This document shows positions 1 to 12,233 of a stretch of 64,000 bases of DNA, piece by piece. Every line of letters starts with the position of its first letter. Positions within the stretch are counted from its first letter, which is position 1. The notes below the pieces were generated by a model. That model worked only from the letters and a program-made list of their open reading frames with translations. It was not told the origin of the DNA and did no database searches. The DNA comes from Lytechinus variegatus (taxonomy: Eukaryota; Echinodermata; Echinoidea; Temnopleuroida; Toxopneustidae): contig NC_054741.1 of NCBI RefSeq assembly GCF_018143015.1, positions 16,243,736 through 16,307,735 of the forward strand, read 5' to 3'. Both the position numbers and the translations under genes were made by a program.

Positions 1-2960
1 TCCACTATCAAAATGCAAGATTATAAATGCGTTTGGGACAAGGAAACCATTTGGATTATAGCAGGCTTCACTTGATACAAGGAGAATGCATGTACTAGAG
101 ATCGTGCATCCCTTCCCCAGACAAAACTTTAACATACCAAAACATTTGCGGCCTGCTGAGTTTCAATCAACCATATTTACTACACACTGGGATCTTGGCG
201 ACGGCGACACATATTTTGTCAGACTCGCTTTCATTTCGGAGAGTTGCACATCATGTTTCCGCTCTGCACCTAACGCATCAAGCGAGATGGAAAATGATTT
301 CTCCTAAAAGTGTACCTTATCATATTCATAAAGAGAATTGATGCATATTACCAAACCCCATTATACGTTTCACAGATTAACCCTCTGGGGTTGCTATGAC
401 AGTGTGCCAATTTAGCCGATGGTAGTAGGACGGAACAAAAACATGCCATTTGACATGTCCAAGCCTCCAAGTTTACCACAAAAGGATGTAATTTCAGAAT
501 CTAATCATTCACACTGTAGGCCGACATGTCCATGTATTTCACTTCTTTGGAGCTACAAAATTGAAAATACTTTTGCATGAAGGAGCATAACAAGTTGTGA
601 TGTCGAAACCGAAAGAGCTGCATGATGGCACATTGACTTGCCTGACAGACTAAAATGTGCGATTCACTGTTAATAATTGCATTTCTTCTTGCCGAATTGA
701 AGGCAATTGTTGATCGCTTGAAATGAACTGTTTTGCAACAAAAAGAGCATCTGTCACAAGCTTTCATGGATTTTTTTCTCTCTTCAATTTCCCCTCCCAG
801 CAGGAAACATAAAGTTACTTTTTAACAGATAATGAAATTTACAAAATGATCAAGGGCAAAATCAAAATCCATTGCATTTTTCCACACTGGGACATTATCT
901 ATTCAAAGTAAACCTTGGACTTCTGACAGAGACAACCATACATTTTCTGCCTCATCAACGACAACCTTCATGTAGAAGACAAGTTGTTTTGCTCTGCAGG
1001 CCAAACAAAAATCCTTTGTCTGCTGGGAGAGGGAACTTGTCAAATCCAAAGATAGTTCCCATCAACTTGCTTCAAAATACAAGAAACAAAAACATTATTC
1101 ATCCAGGGCACGAAACATGCTGGAAGCATTTGCAATCTCTTTTGAGGATCAGAATCGCTATAATGATCTTCAAGTTCAACCAAGTGTGTGTGCACATACA
1201 TGCGCATGTAGCCCGGAGCTGAATGTCATTTGCTTTATCATACAGTTCAAACCTATCCAACACAAGTCTTTCATTTCATGCTGTAAGCACTCCCTTCAAT
1301 TTCTTCTTCCACAGAAGTGCCTCCGGCTCAATGTCATTACTTGATGTCATTTGTCTGAAACCCTCTCCTCCTCAATCTCATTCAACCGAGCGCATCTCCA
1401 TCACCTCAATCACCCTGCAAGGGATGCCTTCTAGGACAGCACACCATTGTCAAGCGTGCATGGCACAGACAATGTTCCAACTAAAACGCCTGATTGGGGA
1501 TTATCTTGAAAAATGATATTTCCTAAATGCAGTTTTCCTCGATGCCACTTCCATTTGTCTAATGAACCAGAAAATGAAATTTGTTCACCAAAATGTATTC
1601 AAAATCATGGATGCTTCAATTCCTGCATGCATAATTAATGGTATTGCAGAAAATTTGACTTGTTAATATCTTCATTTTGTATCCAAGTCTTAACAAAAAT
1701 CAAAGGAACACCTGTAAATTAAGTTTTTAAAGTCATACTCAATACATGTACATGTACATGTAATGTAGACCATATATTTGCCATCAGTTGTGGTACATGT
1801 ATTAAACTAAATGTACATGTAAGTCCATCTGTCCATGGTTGTTCAATGCTTTTAATATCAGCTTATCAGAAAAAATGATAAATTACTATCAAACATTTTG
1901 TTGAACATTATAGCACACCCCCCTCAAAGAAATAAATAAATAAAGCAAATAATCATCTTACACTATCAAAATAGTTGCCAACAAGTCACTACATGTACAC
2001 TGCACCAATGAGAAATTGAAGGGAAGGAAATAATCACTTCTATCAAGGTCACAATAAGACCAGACATGGGTCCTCAGTTGAATTTCCTTTCTTATTTTTG
2101 CACAGGTTGTCATCCGGATTGTCATGAGAAAATAACCTCATCATTCATCAGGGCATGCACTCTTTTCAGCCTTTCCTGAAACCTGGACATCTCAATTGAA
2201 GAAATGTATTACAATGAATGCCATTTCAAGTTCTCAAACAAATTCAAAGACTTATTTCTGGGAGTTTTTCAGCGTTCAAGGACACTCAAACCCAATTCAC
2301 TCAAAAAGCTAATTAAAAAACAGAAGCACAGCCTTCATGTTTATCCACCGTGATCGACATAGAAGAATGAAAAAAGAAGAATCCCAAATGGAGACTTTGA
2401 AGTACTTTATATAACCCTGATGACAATCGAAAAGAAAATTGCCTTTGGACTAAAAGTCTGGACAGTTATTTGCTCTTGAAACTCGATCTGCATGTCAATG
2501 ACATAACCATGATGGAGAATGAAAGAATTTCTCCAGAAATAAGAGGAGTTGGAAGGATACCCATGAGGACACTAGATAGATTCTTATCCTTCCTTGGCTC
2601 TGATTTCAGTAAAGTGATGCAGAGAAGACAGCAGGCACGGTGGCTGTTTGACATTCACTGGCAACATAAAATACAGAAATGCAATTTGTAGGAGAGGACA
2701 CGAAGAGCATTGGATGCAGTGGTGAGAAGAGGGTAGACTAGAAAGAGAGGATGCGGGAGTCCAGAGAAGGAGGGGTGGTGCACAAGGGAAAACAAGACTA
2801 GAGAGCAACTGAAAAGAGAAGCAGGATAGAAAGGGCTGCCTATTTAAAAGGAGTACTGTACATGTTGGAGAAGGGTGAATGAGGAAAAAAAGAATGACAA
2901 AGTTTGATAGTTAAATCAGTGTTAAGTGAGGATATCAATATTCGTTGACAGACAAATTGT
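1..2960. other. Non-coding flank, downstream of the KLHL gene
   Basis: No reading frame here looks like a protein: all are short, low in conserved motifs and overlap in several frames. The stretch is AT-rich with scattered short repeats, including a run of overlapping TACATGTA units at about 1743-1764. It lies 3' of the minus-strand KLHL gene, so part could be its 3' untranslated region, but no polyadenylation site could be fixed. Confidence 0.5.
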
Positions 2961-2967
2961 CAACAGT

Positions 2968-3113
2968 GGCCTGTTGCAGAAAGAGTTGCGTTTAAACGCA
3001 AGTCCAAATATCAAGTGCAAGTCCCGAATGTGGGTGCTTCATTGGCTGAAAATCACGTTGCGCAAGATTTTTTTTGAGTTGCGTTTGATTGCAACTCTTT
3101 CTGCAACGGGCCC
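2968..3113. mobile_element. Small inverted-repeat element (MITE-like)
   Basis: The left end GGCCTGTTGCAGAAAGAG is matched in inverse orientation at 3091-3112 with one mismatch over about 22 bp. A second, shorter inverted match (AGTTGCGTTT / GAGTTGCG) lies inside. Length is about 146 bp and there is no coding capacity. The end GGCC(C)TGTT resembles the element at 59550-59709. Confidence 0.7.
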
Positions 3114-3117
3114 CCGA

Positions 3118-3225
3118 TAACCTTCCTTGCCAGTAAATTTGATTGGCTGAGAATCACCATAACTATAACCTGTCTGATAAAACAGAACTTGTCAGATAAA
3201 GTGTCTTCCTTTCTTGAAACACTTC
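3118..3225. repeat. Truncated copy of a GCGTTTCATGAAA-type MITE
   Basis: The phrase ATTGGCTGAGAATCACCATAACTATAACCTGTC (quoted in part: TTGATTGGCTGAGAATCAC) followed by TGATAAAACAGAACTTGTCAGATAAA matches the middle of the elements at 13863-14020 and 50888-51034. The outer ends are missing or diverged. Confidence 0.55.
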
Positions 3226-3229
3226 CCAA

Positions 3230-5536
3230 GATGGAGAAAGGTTTGAACAGCAGTCACTCAAAGAATGAGTTCTACATGTAGAAGAGGGTATCATCAGATA
3301 CATGTACATCAAGCAAAAAAAAGGAAGTCTAGATCTAGACAACAGACGTACACTGTACATGCAGTCATTTGTTTAAAAAACCTACACTCACTTGTTGCAA
3401 ATGTAGTTCCAGTCCCCTCTCTTTTGACCATTAATGGTCTTAAATAATAATACCACTTGGAAGAACAACACATAATAATAGATGGTTTTAATTTTAGACT
3501 GCCTCAATCACGAGTAGGACTTCATGAGAATCCTCGTTAAATTATGAGAATTTTGCAGGCCCCGAAACACACCCTAGGGGAAAGTTCTTGAATTTAGATG
3601 CATGCACAGTATGGCCTGATAAGCAGGCAAGGCGCAAGACTAAAAATCGCTACGTGTAGCTCAGCAGCCACCCATGGCGCCCATGCCCAACTACACACAG
3701 GGATATTTTTAAATAAAGTTCCCATAATTTGCTTTTACACCGCCAAAATAGCCGCGACCTTGGAAAATCCCTGCAAAAGTTCTCAGGATTTTGACAAGTA
3801 CCTACTTCATGTATTTAACAGGTGTTTCCTTACAGGAAAATTACGTGTAATTTTCTTTCACACTGCAAAAATTCCCTGGAATTTTCTAATCGGGAGATCA
3901 GGGCAAATTTCCCAATCAGAAAATACCTGGAACAGGCAAACTTTGAGGCGGTCTACTCCGAAACCACCTCATGAGATTCCATGTGGTTACTTTATTCAGG
4001 TGCTCTGGGCTCCAATCTAGTTTTAAGCTCCATTAATTCACATGGGGAAGGAGAAAGATCAACTTAAGATGGGCATGGGTGATTAGCTTCTTATCTGTCA
4101 AAACATAGGAAAGGTAAATGCTATTATCACACTATCTTGGGGATTTCTTCAATAACAATGGATTACCACCACCATCCCACACACAGACTTGGGAACAAAA
4201 CAACAAGTACACTGCATTTGGCAACAAACAAAAAGTAGTCAACTAGAACAGGATAATTTTTTTTTGCACTTGGACAACTACATGTACATGTGCATGGAAA
4301 AGGTTGACAATTTTCATCGAAATTTGATAAAATTTCGATGAAAATTTTAATTTTTCATCGAAATTAATTTGATAAAATGAGAAAATGAGAAATTTGCATT
4401 CTGAAGAAATTTTCACTTATCAAAAAAAAAACCCAGGCCTAATACATACTGTAGATGTATGTCCTAGTTGGCATTCAAAAAGAGAAACAATGTCACCTAC
4501 TCACTACATTTTAATATTCATTTTGCACTTTATTGACAAAAGGTTTGATTTATGGGATAGCCAGTGTTTCAACTTTGTGATTCAATGAAGATGCTTCCTT
4601 TTTGTAAAATCTCCATGAAAACAGAAGAATTTCGACTAACACCGTGCACACTGCACGTTCATTATGATAATCAGTAAAATTTTAAGATTTTGTCGTTAAT
4701 TGATGAAATTTTTAGTTTTATGCTTGCTTGATTTTCCTTTGTATTTATTCAAACCCACTATATAAATTGGGGTGGACTAGCGCACATAGTCATGATCTGT
4801 CTGCTACATGTACGTGTACATGTAGATATTAAAGGTTGACCAAAAGAAAAATGCTTAGGGCACATTACCTTTAAAGCAGCAGAGTTTGTAAAAATAACAA
4901 ACCTCACTGAATGCTTTTGGAGGCTTGGTTATAATTATTTACAATCAAAATTTAAATTTTATTATTTGTTAAATTATTTACATGTATCTATAAATTGTTC
5001 TTCAAAACAGCATTTTGCAACATTGCTCATCAAAGCTACATCATAAAGAAGCGGTTCAAGGGTCAAGCCTATTGTATTTGCAGTGTTTAAGAAATGATAC
5101 ACGAGATCGGTCTGGTAAGAAACCTCTCATTTTTCTGATTTTTTTGTAAAATGGTCATACCTTTTATATGCTTAGGTGAATAAAGCTATGTAGTTTACTA
5201 TTCATTCGATGGTTACAATGTTAGATATAAAGGGAAATAGGAAATTCCCTTCTTGTGTGTTTTAAAGTTCACTAGGCACAGCCCAATACATGTGTGTCTA
5301 GGCTCCATGATGTAATGACAATATCAAAATCATAAAAAATATCATCACGGAGTCCTCTAGGCTAGATCAGTAGTAGACGAGTTTGTTATTGGACGAATTG
5401 GCATTAGAATTTTAGACCAATTGAAATTAAAACCCATATATACACGTACAAGTGGATGGGTATTAAAATCAGATTTGACTTTAAAAATCATTTAAAAACT
5501 CACCTTTAAAAAGACTTGATTTGTGGAATGTAATCA
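3230..5536. other. Non-coding 3' flank of the KLHL gene
   Basis: No protein-like frame. TACATGTA-type short repeats occur at about 4281-4293 and 4804-4822. Reverse-complement AATAAA signals for the minus-strand KLHL gene are present, for example at 4744-4749 and 4529-4534, so some of this is plausibly 3' untranslated sequence. Which signal is used cannot be told. Confidence 0.45.
4309..4346. repeat. Perfect 17-bp hairpin, arm repeated a third time
   Basis: Arm AATTTTCATCGAAATTT (4309-4325) and its inverse (4330-4346) are separated by GATA. A third copy of TTTTTCATCGAAATT starts about 4352 and is again followed by a TTTGATAAAATG phrase, so the unit has also duplicated directly. Confidence 0.75.
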
Positions 5537-7324
5537 TCATGTTCCGTTCTCCGATAGGAATTCATAGGGCACCTGGAGAAAGCAGCATGCAGAGGCTAAG
5601 GTGGAGGCAGGAGGTGGAGCTATATTACTCCACAAGCCCAGCTCCTGGTTGAATATACAGGCATCGGAGATGGGCGAGTTGTTGGACCTCTCACTGCCCC
5701 ATCCACCAAAGATAAAGACGTTGCGGTTAATGGCACAGTATTGGAAACAAGTTCTCTCTGGTATCCGTGCAAACTTGCATTGGGCCTCGACCCAAGCATT
5801 GCGCTCTACATTCAGTCTGTATGCTTTGGTTGACAGGTCTGTGACATATATTTGGCCTTGGTAGACTTCCACAACAGGACATTCCCAGAGGCCATCCTTG
5901 GTCGGAATGGATGCCACAGAAGTCCACTCATCGGTCTTTGTGTCATAGCGTTCAACGATAGGAGTAGGTCTGCGTGACGAGTCCCTCCCAGCAATGGCAT
6001 AAATGTACCTGTTACCAACCGACACGACTTGCATGTTGTACCGCTTTGTTGGCATTTGTGAGACGCAACACCACTTGTCAGCATCGGGATCATAACGTTC
6101 AACACTTTGCTGGACACGATCCCAGCGCAGTCCACCGAGAGCATAGAGATGACCATCACAAGGCACAAGAGAGAGGTATTCACGAGGGGTTTGCAGATAG
6201 GCCACTTCATTCCAAGAGTTGTTGATGGGGTCATAGCAATGCACCTTGCTCGTTGTAAGCTGGTTGCTCGTTCCACCTGCCACATACATACAGTTGTTCA
6301 ATATGGTTGTTGCATGGAATCGAAGCTCGTTGGGAAGGGGCGGGAGTGAGCTCCACCGGTTTTCATCGATGAGGTAGGCAAAGCAATCTGCCAAAGGTCC
6401 CTGCTCTGATACACCGCCAATCATGACGACAACATCCGTCAGACGTCCCTTACGAGGCTTCAAGACAGGGCTGTCGCTGCAGTAACTTCGTCTCGTAGTA
6501 TCTGTCTGATGTTTTGCTTCAGCCAACATGTTCCTGCACTCATCAAAGGCGGAAACAAGTTCTTCCTTCTCAACATGAGTAATGAGAAAATCCCGTCCAA
6601 GATGTGGCATACGCACATGAGATAACAACCGGGGAAACAGAGGCTTTCGGAACGCAATATCAAATTTCACCCACTGGACGACAATGTCATAGATACACTC
6701 TTCCTTTTCTACCCTGATTTTTTCATCAGTGATGAGTTCAAGGATATCTTCATAGCTGAGCCTGAGGACATCTTCCATGGAATGTTGAATAACCTGCATA
6801 AACTGATTTCGAATGAACTGTTGTGAACGGCTGAACAAATCTGCAAAGCCATACAAGTCGGATAACTGCCTCACTGCCAGTACGTTGGAGGCATCCATAT
6901 TCTGCCACATGAATTGATAGCAATATTCCTTCAAAGCAGTCATCAGGAAAGGGTCTGCCCCTCTTAAAATAGACTCAACATTGTTGGCATTGATTGAGAT
7001 TTTCCCTGTATACATGTAGTTCAAAATCTCATCCATTGCTTCAGCTGATGTACATTCGATGGTCGCCACGGCTGTATCCACTTTATCTTCCTCCAGCCCG
7101 CTATTGCACATAGTATCGAAGTACGGGCTACACGCAGCCAAAACATTCCGGTGGGCCTTGAACACTTTTCCCTCTACATTTAAAACAATGTCACAGTATT
7201 TCTCGTCTGCCCTCTGCATCCTTAACTTCTCTAGGATTCGGGAACCATTATCTGGTTCTAAGAAATCCATCCCTCCGCCTTTTCGGGCTCGTGTCATGGT
7301 ACGAAAAACAACTTGACTGCTCAT
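5537..7324 (-). CDS. BTB-BACK-Kelch protein (KLHL family)
   Basis: Proteins of this family are substrate adaptors that bind cullin-3 through the BTB domain and present targets, held by a Kelch propeller, for ubiquitination. The 595-residue reading frame shows a BTB domain at about 25-140 (CDIVLNVEG..F.AHRNVLAACSPYF), a BACK domain at about 145-260, and six Kelch blades at about 296-585 with the GG doublets MIGG, VAGG, ALGG, AIAG and IFGG; the fifth blade is weak. The ATG at 7322-7324 is the first in frame. The frame stays open further upstream but only with non-ATG codons. Coding sequence is uninterrupted from ATG to the TGA at 5537-5539, which is common for intron-poor KLHL genes; an upstream non-coding exon is possible. 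I recognise the family but not the orthologue. Confidence 0.93.
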   Translation of the reverse strand: MSSQVVFRTMTRARKGGGMDFLEPDNGSRILEKLRMQRADEKYCDIVLNVEGKVFKAHRNVLAACSPYFDTMCNSGLEEDKVDTAVATIECTSAEAMDEILNYMYTGKISINANNVESILRGADPFLMTALKEYCYQFMWQNMDASNVLAVRQLSDLYGFADLFSRSQQFIRNQFMQVIQHSMEDVLRLSYEDILELITDEKIRVEKEECIYDIVVQWVKFDIAFRKPLFPRLLSHVRMPHLGRDFLITHVEKEELVSAFDECRNMLAEAKHQTDTTRRSYCSDSPVLKPRKGRLTDVVVMIGGVSEQGPLADCFAYLIDENRWSSLPPLPNELRFHATTILNNCMYVAGGTSNQLTTSKVHCYDPINNSWNEVAYLQTPREYLSLVPCDGHLYALGGLRWDRVQQSVERYDPDADKWCCVSQMPTKRYNMQVVSVGNRYIYAIAGRDSSRRPTPIVERYDTKTDEWTSVASIPTKDGLWECPVVEVYQGQIYVTDLSTKAYRLNVERNAWVEAQCKFARIPERTCFQYCAINRNVFIFGGWGSERSNNSPISDACIFNQELGLWSNIAPPPASTLASACCFLQVPYEFLSENGT

Positions 7325-7602
7325 CGAACAACTGTCTGAGTCATTTATAATGGTATGGGGTATGGTGTTGTGTCTGCATGGACGGGAGTGTGCCCGCAGT
7401 GACAACAATAGAATTCCGTACACGAGCGACGCTGTCGCTCGTTCGTAATGCAACGCAGCTTTACCGTATATTACATACTGTATGTCGGTATAGTATAGGA
7501 TGAGCTAGGAACTCCTTGGGGTGAGCGAACGGAGCTTCCGGTATCATACTTTTACCCGAGGGGTAATAAATGCACCCCTGTGAGGTTCGTAGATCCGCAT
7601 GA

Positions 7603-7850
7603 TTCATTGGCGGATCCAGGGCTAGGGGGGGGGGAGGGTGGGGGTGCACATGCGGCCCGTGCCCCCCTTCCCTTTTGAGTGGCATAATCTCTCTCTCTCT
7701 GTTTTGCTTGTTAAATTTTCCAAGGATGAAATTACAATAAATTTTAGGTTGAAAACCTTTTTCTTTTTTTTATTGCTTGTTAAATTTTCCTCGGGCAAAA
7801 TGTGCCCCTCTCCCTTTGGAAAATCCCGGATCCACCCCTACGCATGTTGT
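7603..7850. repeat. Dispersed repeat with 'TTGCTTGTTAAATTTT' units
   Basis: Starts with GGCGGATCCAGGG next to a G homopolymer and ends with CCCGGATCCACCCCTACG. Inside, TTGCTTGTTAAATTTTCC occurs twice, about 75 bp apart. The elements at 37965-38145 and 40265-40550 have the same plan (TTGCTTGTCAAATTTTTT twice, G/C-run and GGATCCGCCGC-like ends). Confidence 0.6.
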
Positions 7851-10133
7851 AGGCATATGATGATAGTGGGAGACCTTTATATATGAGTTCAAGATCATGG
7901 GTGTTGATCCTCGGGGGGGGGGGGGCGGCGGAATATCCGCCCGATATCCGATTACGGGGCCGTGGAATGTTTTTTAAAGTGAGGGGGGACTAACCACGCA
8001 AAAAGGGGCAAAATGTCACAATCAGATGGTAATTTACTTATTTTGGCGGGGTTTATCACGGCACGGTTGTGGAAAAAAAATTGGAGGCTGAATTAGGCTC
8101 TGGCTTTACCCCCAACCCCACGCCTGAATGGATGGGGCAGGGGGGGGATTCCCCAATATTTCAGGTGGAGGGGACGGCATTTGTTATCACCCCCGATCAT
8201 TTACCGTAGAACAGTATAATCATGCTGAATCATAATTGTCATCATCAAAATTGTAGTGCTGAAAATCGTATTTGCTGATCTGTTCAGCAATATTATTTTT
8301 CTTATATGTTTATCGTTGTTGAATGAAACCAAGAATTCCCTTTTAAACTGTTAAAAGCAGATGAATCGGTGGATCCGGGGGCGCTTCAATTGCTTTAATA
8401 ATCAGATGTCAGTTATGTTGATGATAACATTCGTGTTTAGAATGTCTAGTTTCAGGTATGAACAAAATATATATTGTAGTTTATCATCCATCTCCAGCTT
8501 TGATGTGGTTTGGTTTGGTTTAGTTTGCTTTGTTTATTGCTTTCCTCTGCATGTATTTATAATAATCATTCGTATCATAGTTTTCATAATATCATAAACA
8601 TAGGCCTAATAATTAACGGCTTTCTTTCAAAAAAATATAATTCCATACAAAAAATGATGTTCTTCAAAATTAGTACATTAACAGGAGAAGGAATGTCATC
8701 ATAAGCAGATTGGTTGAAGAAAATGACAACTCCATATGCAGATTCCGGGCCCAGATTTAAGCTCATTAAATTGATTAATATATTTATACAGCAGAATATT
8801 TTAAATGAAAAAAAATCAGTTCATAATGAAGATGGAGATGATAAGGATGAGAATGATGGTGAAGATGAAGGCTAAGGGGGTGCATGGTCATGATGGAAAT
8901 ATTGGTAATGATTGAATCAAAGGATTTTATGATAACTTGAAACATTGACATAGAGACTGTACTTCAAATATTGCGCAATAAGCAAATTAGGGTTGAGTTA
9001 CAGATAGGGTAAGCATGAAAAGCATGGTAAGAATGAATAGATGTGTTGATATTATTTTAAAAAATAAAATGAAGGTGGCATCATGCTCGTACTCGAATAT
9101 AACTAGAAAGTTCTGAAGTGAATTTATGACAAATACTGTTTCACCTGTTTGAAACTTTAGTTTGTGAATGAGTACGAATTCTTTTTTTTTCCTTGACTAA
9201 TTATATTGTATTAATTTTACTTTTGGCACACGTTGTCCAAACAATATTGCAGTATGATGTAAGGTAATAATAATGAATTGTCAAGGGTAGTATGAGGAAA
9301 TATGTTTTTCATTTTGTAAAGTACTGACACCTACGATTCTGGAGAAACTAGTAGTTTAATATCGTATACAGCTAGGCCTTCATCGTTTTCAGGTCGGATT
9401 ATCAGAAATTTTCAGCTCGCGCTATTCGCTCGCACTATTTGACTTGTCGAAATATAATCCTATTTATGAGCCTGCAAGTCACGCTGCAAATAGACCTTAA
9501 CAGGTTCCTTTTTCTGTCAGGATATTAAACATTTCATTTCGCTTTCATGTTTAGTTCTAGATACGCATCTTGTTTATGATTGGCAGGTCTAAATACATGA
9601 AATAAGCTCTATATCCAAGAGTTTGAGCTCGTGCTCGCATTATTCATTAGTACTTTTTATGAGATACCTTATAGCTTGTCCTGTTTCAAGAATAAAGCTA
9701 AGATGTACCCCTAAAAACAACAACAAAATTAACTTATAGCGGTCGATCGGGGAAAATGCGGATGACAATATTTTCAACCCCCCTTCTCTATTGACTATAG
9801 CTGGTTCCACTCCTGTGAAATGTAACATAAATTGCATAACTTGCAATTTTAAAGGTTCGCGATTAATAAAGTACAATTAAGCCCCAAATTTATTGGATTC
9901 ATCTATTTTGTTTTAGATTAAAAAAATAGGAATGCACACATGACAATTTTTTCATACTATTTCTCTCCACTTCTGACATTTGGTAAATTGGAAATCCTAC
10001 CCCCCCCCCCCCTCGCCCCGTTGATCGCCGCCCCTGCGCTTGCTTGAAATAATACAATGTTTATTTCACTTTAATTCGTTTTGTCCCCAACCCTCGAGAA
10101 GATAACAATAAATAATAACTGAAACCTCATTCT
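7851..10133. other. Non-coding intergenic sequence
   Basis: No protein-like frame. It contains G and C homopolymers (about 7911-7923, 8141-8147, 10002-10013) of the kind that edge small elements here, and long AT-rich tracts. Nothing else is recognisable. Confidence 0.5.
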
Positions 10134-12233
10134 CATATATACACAACAAAAAAAGTAAGTCCCCCCCAAATCAAATCGCTGTAACTTTTGAACCGAATTA
10201 GTTTGAGATATGATATTTCATAGGTGGTTTTCTGAACTCATTAAGCAACTCCTGGGGAAAAATAAGATCGATCGGTGGAGTCATGCATGAGTGATTAAAG
10301 ATTGAATTAAAAATGACCATTTTTAAAAGTCACAAGAGTCGTTTTTCAGTTTGTTCAAATACAAAGTTGGGAAAAAGTTGTTTTTCAGGTGAATTTTTTG
10401 GTGTTATGCTGTTTTACTGTCCATCATTCAACAACTTCAGACCAGATTTTTATATCGTATGTTCATGGTTGAGTGAGCACAATGTATTGCAGGGGCTGCA
10501 GAAGCGGGGGGGGGGTGGGCTTCAGCCCCAACTTTTTTCCAAAAGCATGTACAAAAATGTAAAAATGACCATGCGGTTTTGATTTCTTTTGCATGATCAG
10601 CCCCCCCCTGACTTTTGGCTCAGTCTCCCCCCCTCCCACTTTGAAAACCGTTCCGCGGCCCCTGAATTGTGACGTATCATCATAGGGGTTTACGGTAGTA
10701 TCCTCTACAACTTGTTAGATCATGTTAAAATTTGAAAATTTTAGTGGCTCCCCAAATATAGGCCCCTCCCCATTTTAAAATTCTGGATCCACCACTGATT
10801 TGTCCATACATTCAACTGATCCTGAGAAATTGTGAGGAAAAGAATACATTTATGCAGTATAAAGAGTATTCATTCCTAAGTTTTCGATTGTGCTCGCTCA
10901 ACCATAAAAATGTTTAAAATTCGGAAAGTGTGTGGTGATAGAAATGATGGATGATAAAAACAACAGCAATTAAAGTCACATTTGAAACCGAATTTGCCCC
11001 AAATAATCACTTTATTATCCTTTAAAATGTGTCTGTGACATTGAAAATACCAATTTTCCCACTTTGATGCGTGCTCACTCATCCATAAATAAACAAATCG
11101 ATTTCATTTTTGCACAGAATTTTGTCCATAGGTTGATAAACATTACTACCAAACGACATTGCTAAAGACAGCCTTGAAAAAAAGTTCCACCATATTGAAT
11201 AAGGGGTTACTTATTCGTAAACATATGCACCCATAATGTACACAAGTCTATGAGAGAAGAAGTCAAAATTTTGAAATGAGGGTTTGTTTCATGGACGGTT
11301 TTTGTTACTTCTGCCAACAGTTATTTCATGAAACTTCGCACATGGCTTCAGAGTAACACTATCCAAAAGGTGCGCACACCAAAATAACAATTCGATAGGG
11401 CACAGAGTGGGCCAAGGCCTTGAACTTTCTTCTCATTTGCATAATTTTCGAGTATTGTGTGTTCACTGATGCATTAAACATCGGGATTTTCACAAAAATC
11501 AAATCAAATGAACTATGCAAGAGGTTTGTGACAGATATTCGTAGTTACAAATTGCATTTTTTCCAATAACGTAAAAAAGAGCTTATCACATTCCACATGT
11601 TCATTCAAGCGTAAATGTTTAATTAAATGCCTTTGAATCATTGAAGCATGTTAATTGGTCATAAACACAACGAAAAAGTTGAGAAAAGATCATTTTCAGG
11701 TACCAAAATGAAACAATACTTGCCTATGATATTTGAAAATCGTATTTTTTGTTTTTAATAAATGTTCATTGAACCGTGAAACGATGAATACTGTTGCAGA
11801 AACTCTTCCCAAAAATAACTGTCATCATATTCGATCATTTTTATTGATAGAAGCGTGTAAAATTACCAATTATAGCAAATTTTGACTTGTGTTTATTCAA
11901 CCGTGAAATTTAGCCAAAAAAGTTGTGTCGTCCTTTAGAAAGTACCTTTTATAAGCCTTCTGACTATTTTTTGTGATGAGAATGTGGAATAAGTTCCAAT
12001 GAAATGGAATCAAAGTCATGATATTTGGCTTGTGACTTTTGAAAAGTGACATTTTTGCCTTCTGACGGTGCTCACTGAAGCATGACGTAAAATACGTCCA
12101 TAACATTTACTCATAGGGTAGCTTATAAAATTACCTACACGCTCATGTAAAAATATATCAAAAACTCGCATTGGTTTGGAAATTATTGATGTTTGTTTAA
12201 GGGGGGACTTACTTTTTTTGTTGTGTATATATG
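10134..12233. mobile_element. 2.1-kb TIR element with internal spaced motif
   Basis: The first 33 bp (10134-10166) and last 33 bp (12201-12233) are perfect inverted repeats; the end reads CATATATACACAAC, then seven A, then GTAAGTCCCCCC. There is no long reading frame, so it is a non-autonomous element. Inside, a degenerate motif close to TGTTCACTCAACCRTGAAA recurs in one orientation at about 10889, 11069, 11206, 11320, 11456, 11596, 11761, 11888 and 12067. A copy in the opposite orientation lies at 10461-10482. TA-rich ends would suit a TA-targeting superfamily such as Tc1/mariner, but that is inference. Confidence 0.85.
10491..10663. mobile_element. Small G/C-edged element nested in the 2.1-kb element
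   Basis: The left end GCAGGGGCTGCAGAAGCGG is mirrored imperfectly by CCGTTCCGCGGCCCCTGA on the right, with G and C runs just inside both ends. It interrupts the motif series of the host element between the copies at 10461 and 10889. Confidence 0.55.

Noticed and set aside
3598..4020. 140-codon plus-strand frame
   Set aside because: No motif or splice context, and the sequence looks like decayed repeat; length alone is not evidence here.
7344..7349. TATAAA next to a TGACTCA site as KLHL promoter
   Set aside because: It lies only 20 bp upstream of the ATG, too close for a TATA box that starts a transcript including that ATG.
7325..7453. 43-codon N-terminal extension of the KLHL frame
   Set aside because: Begins with a non-ATG codon and has no resemblance to KLHL N termini; the first ATG is at 7324.
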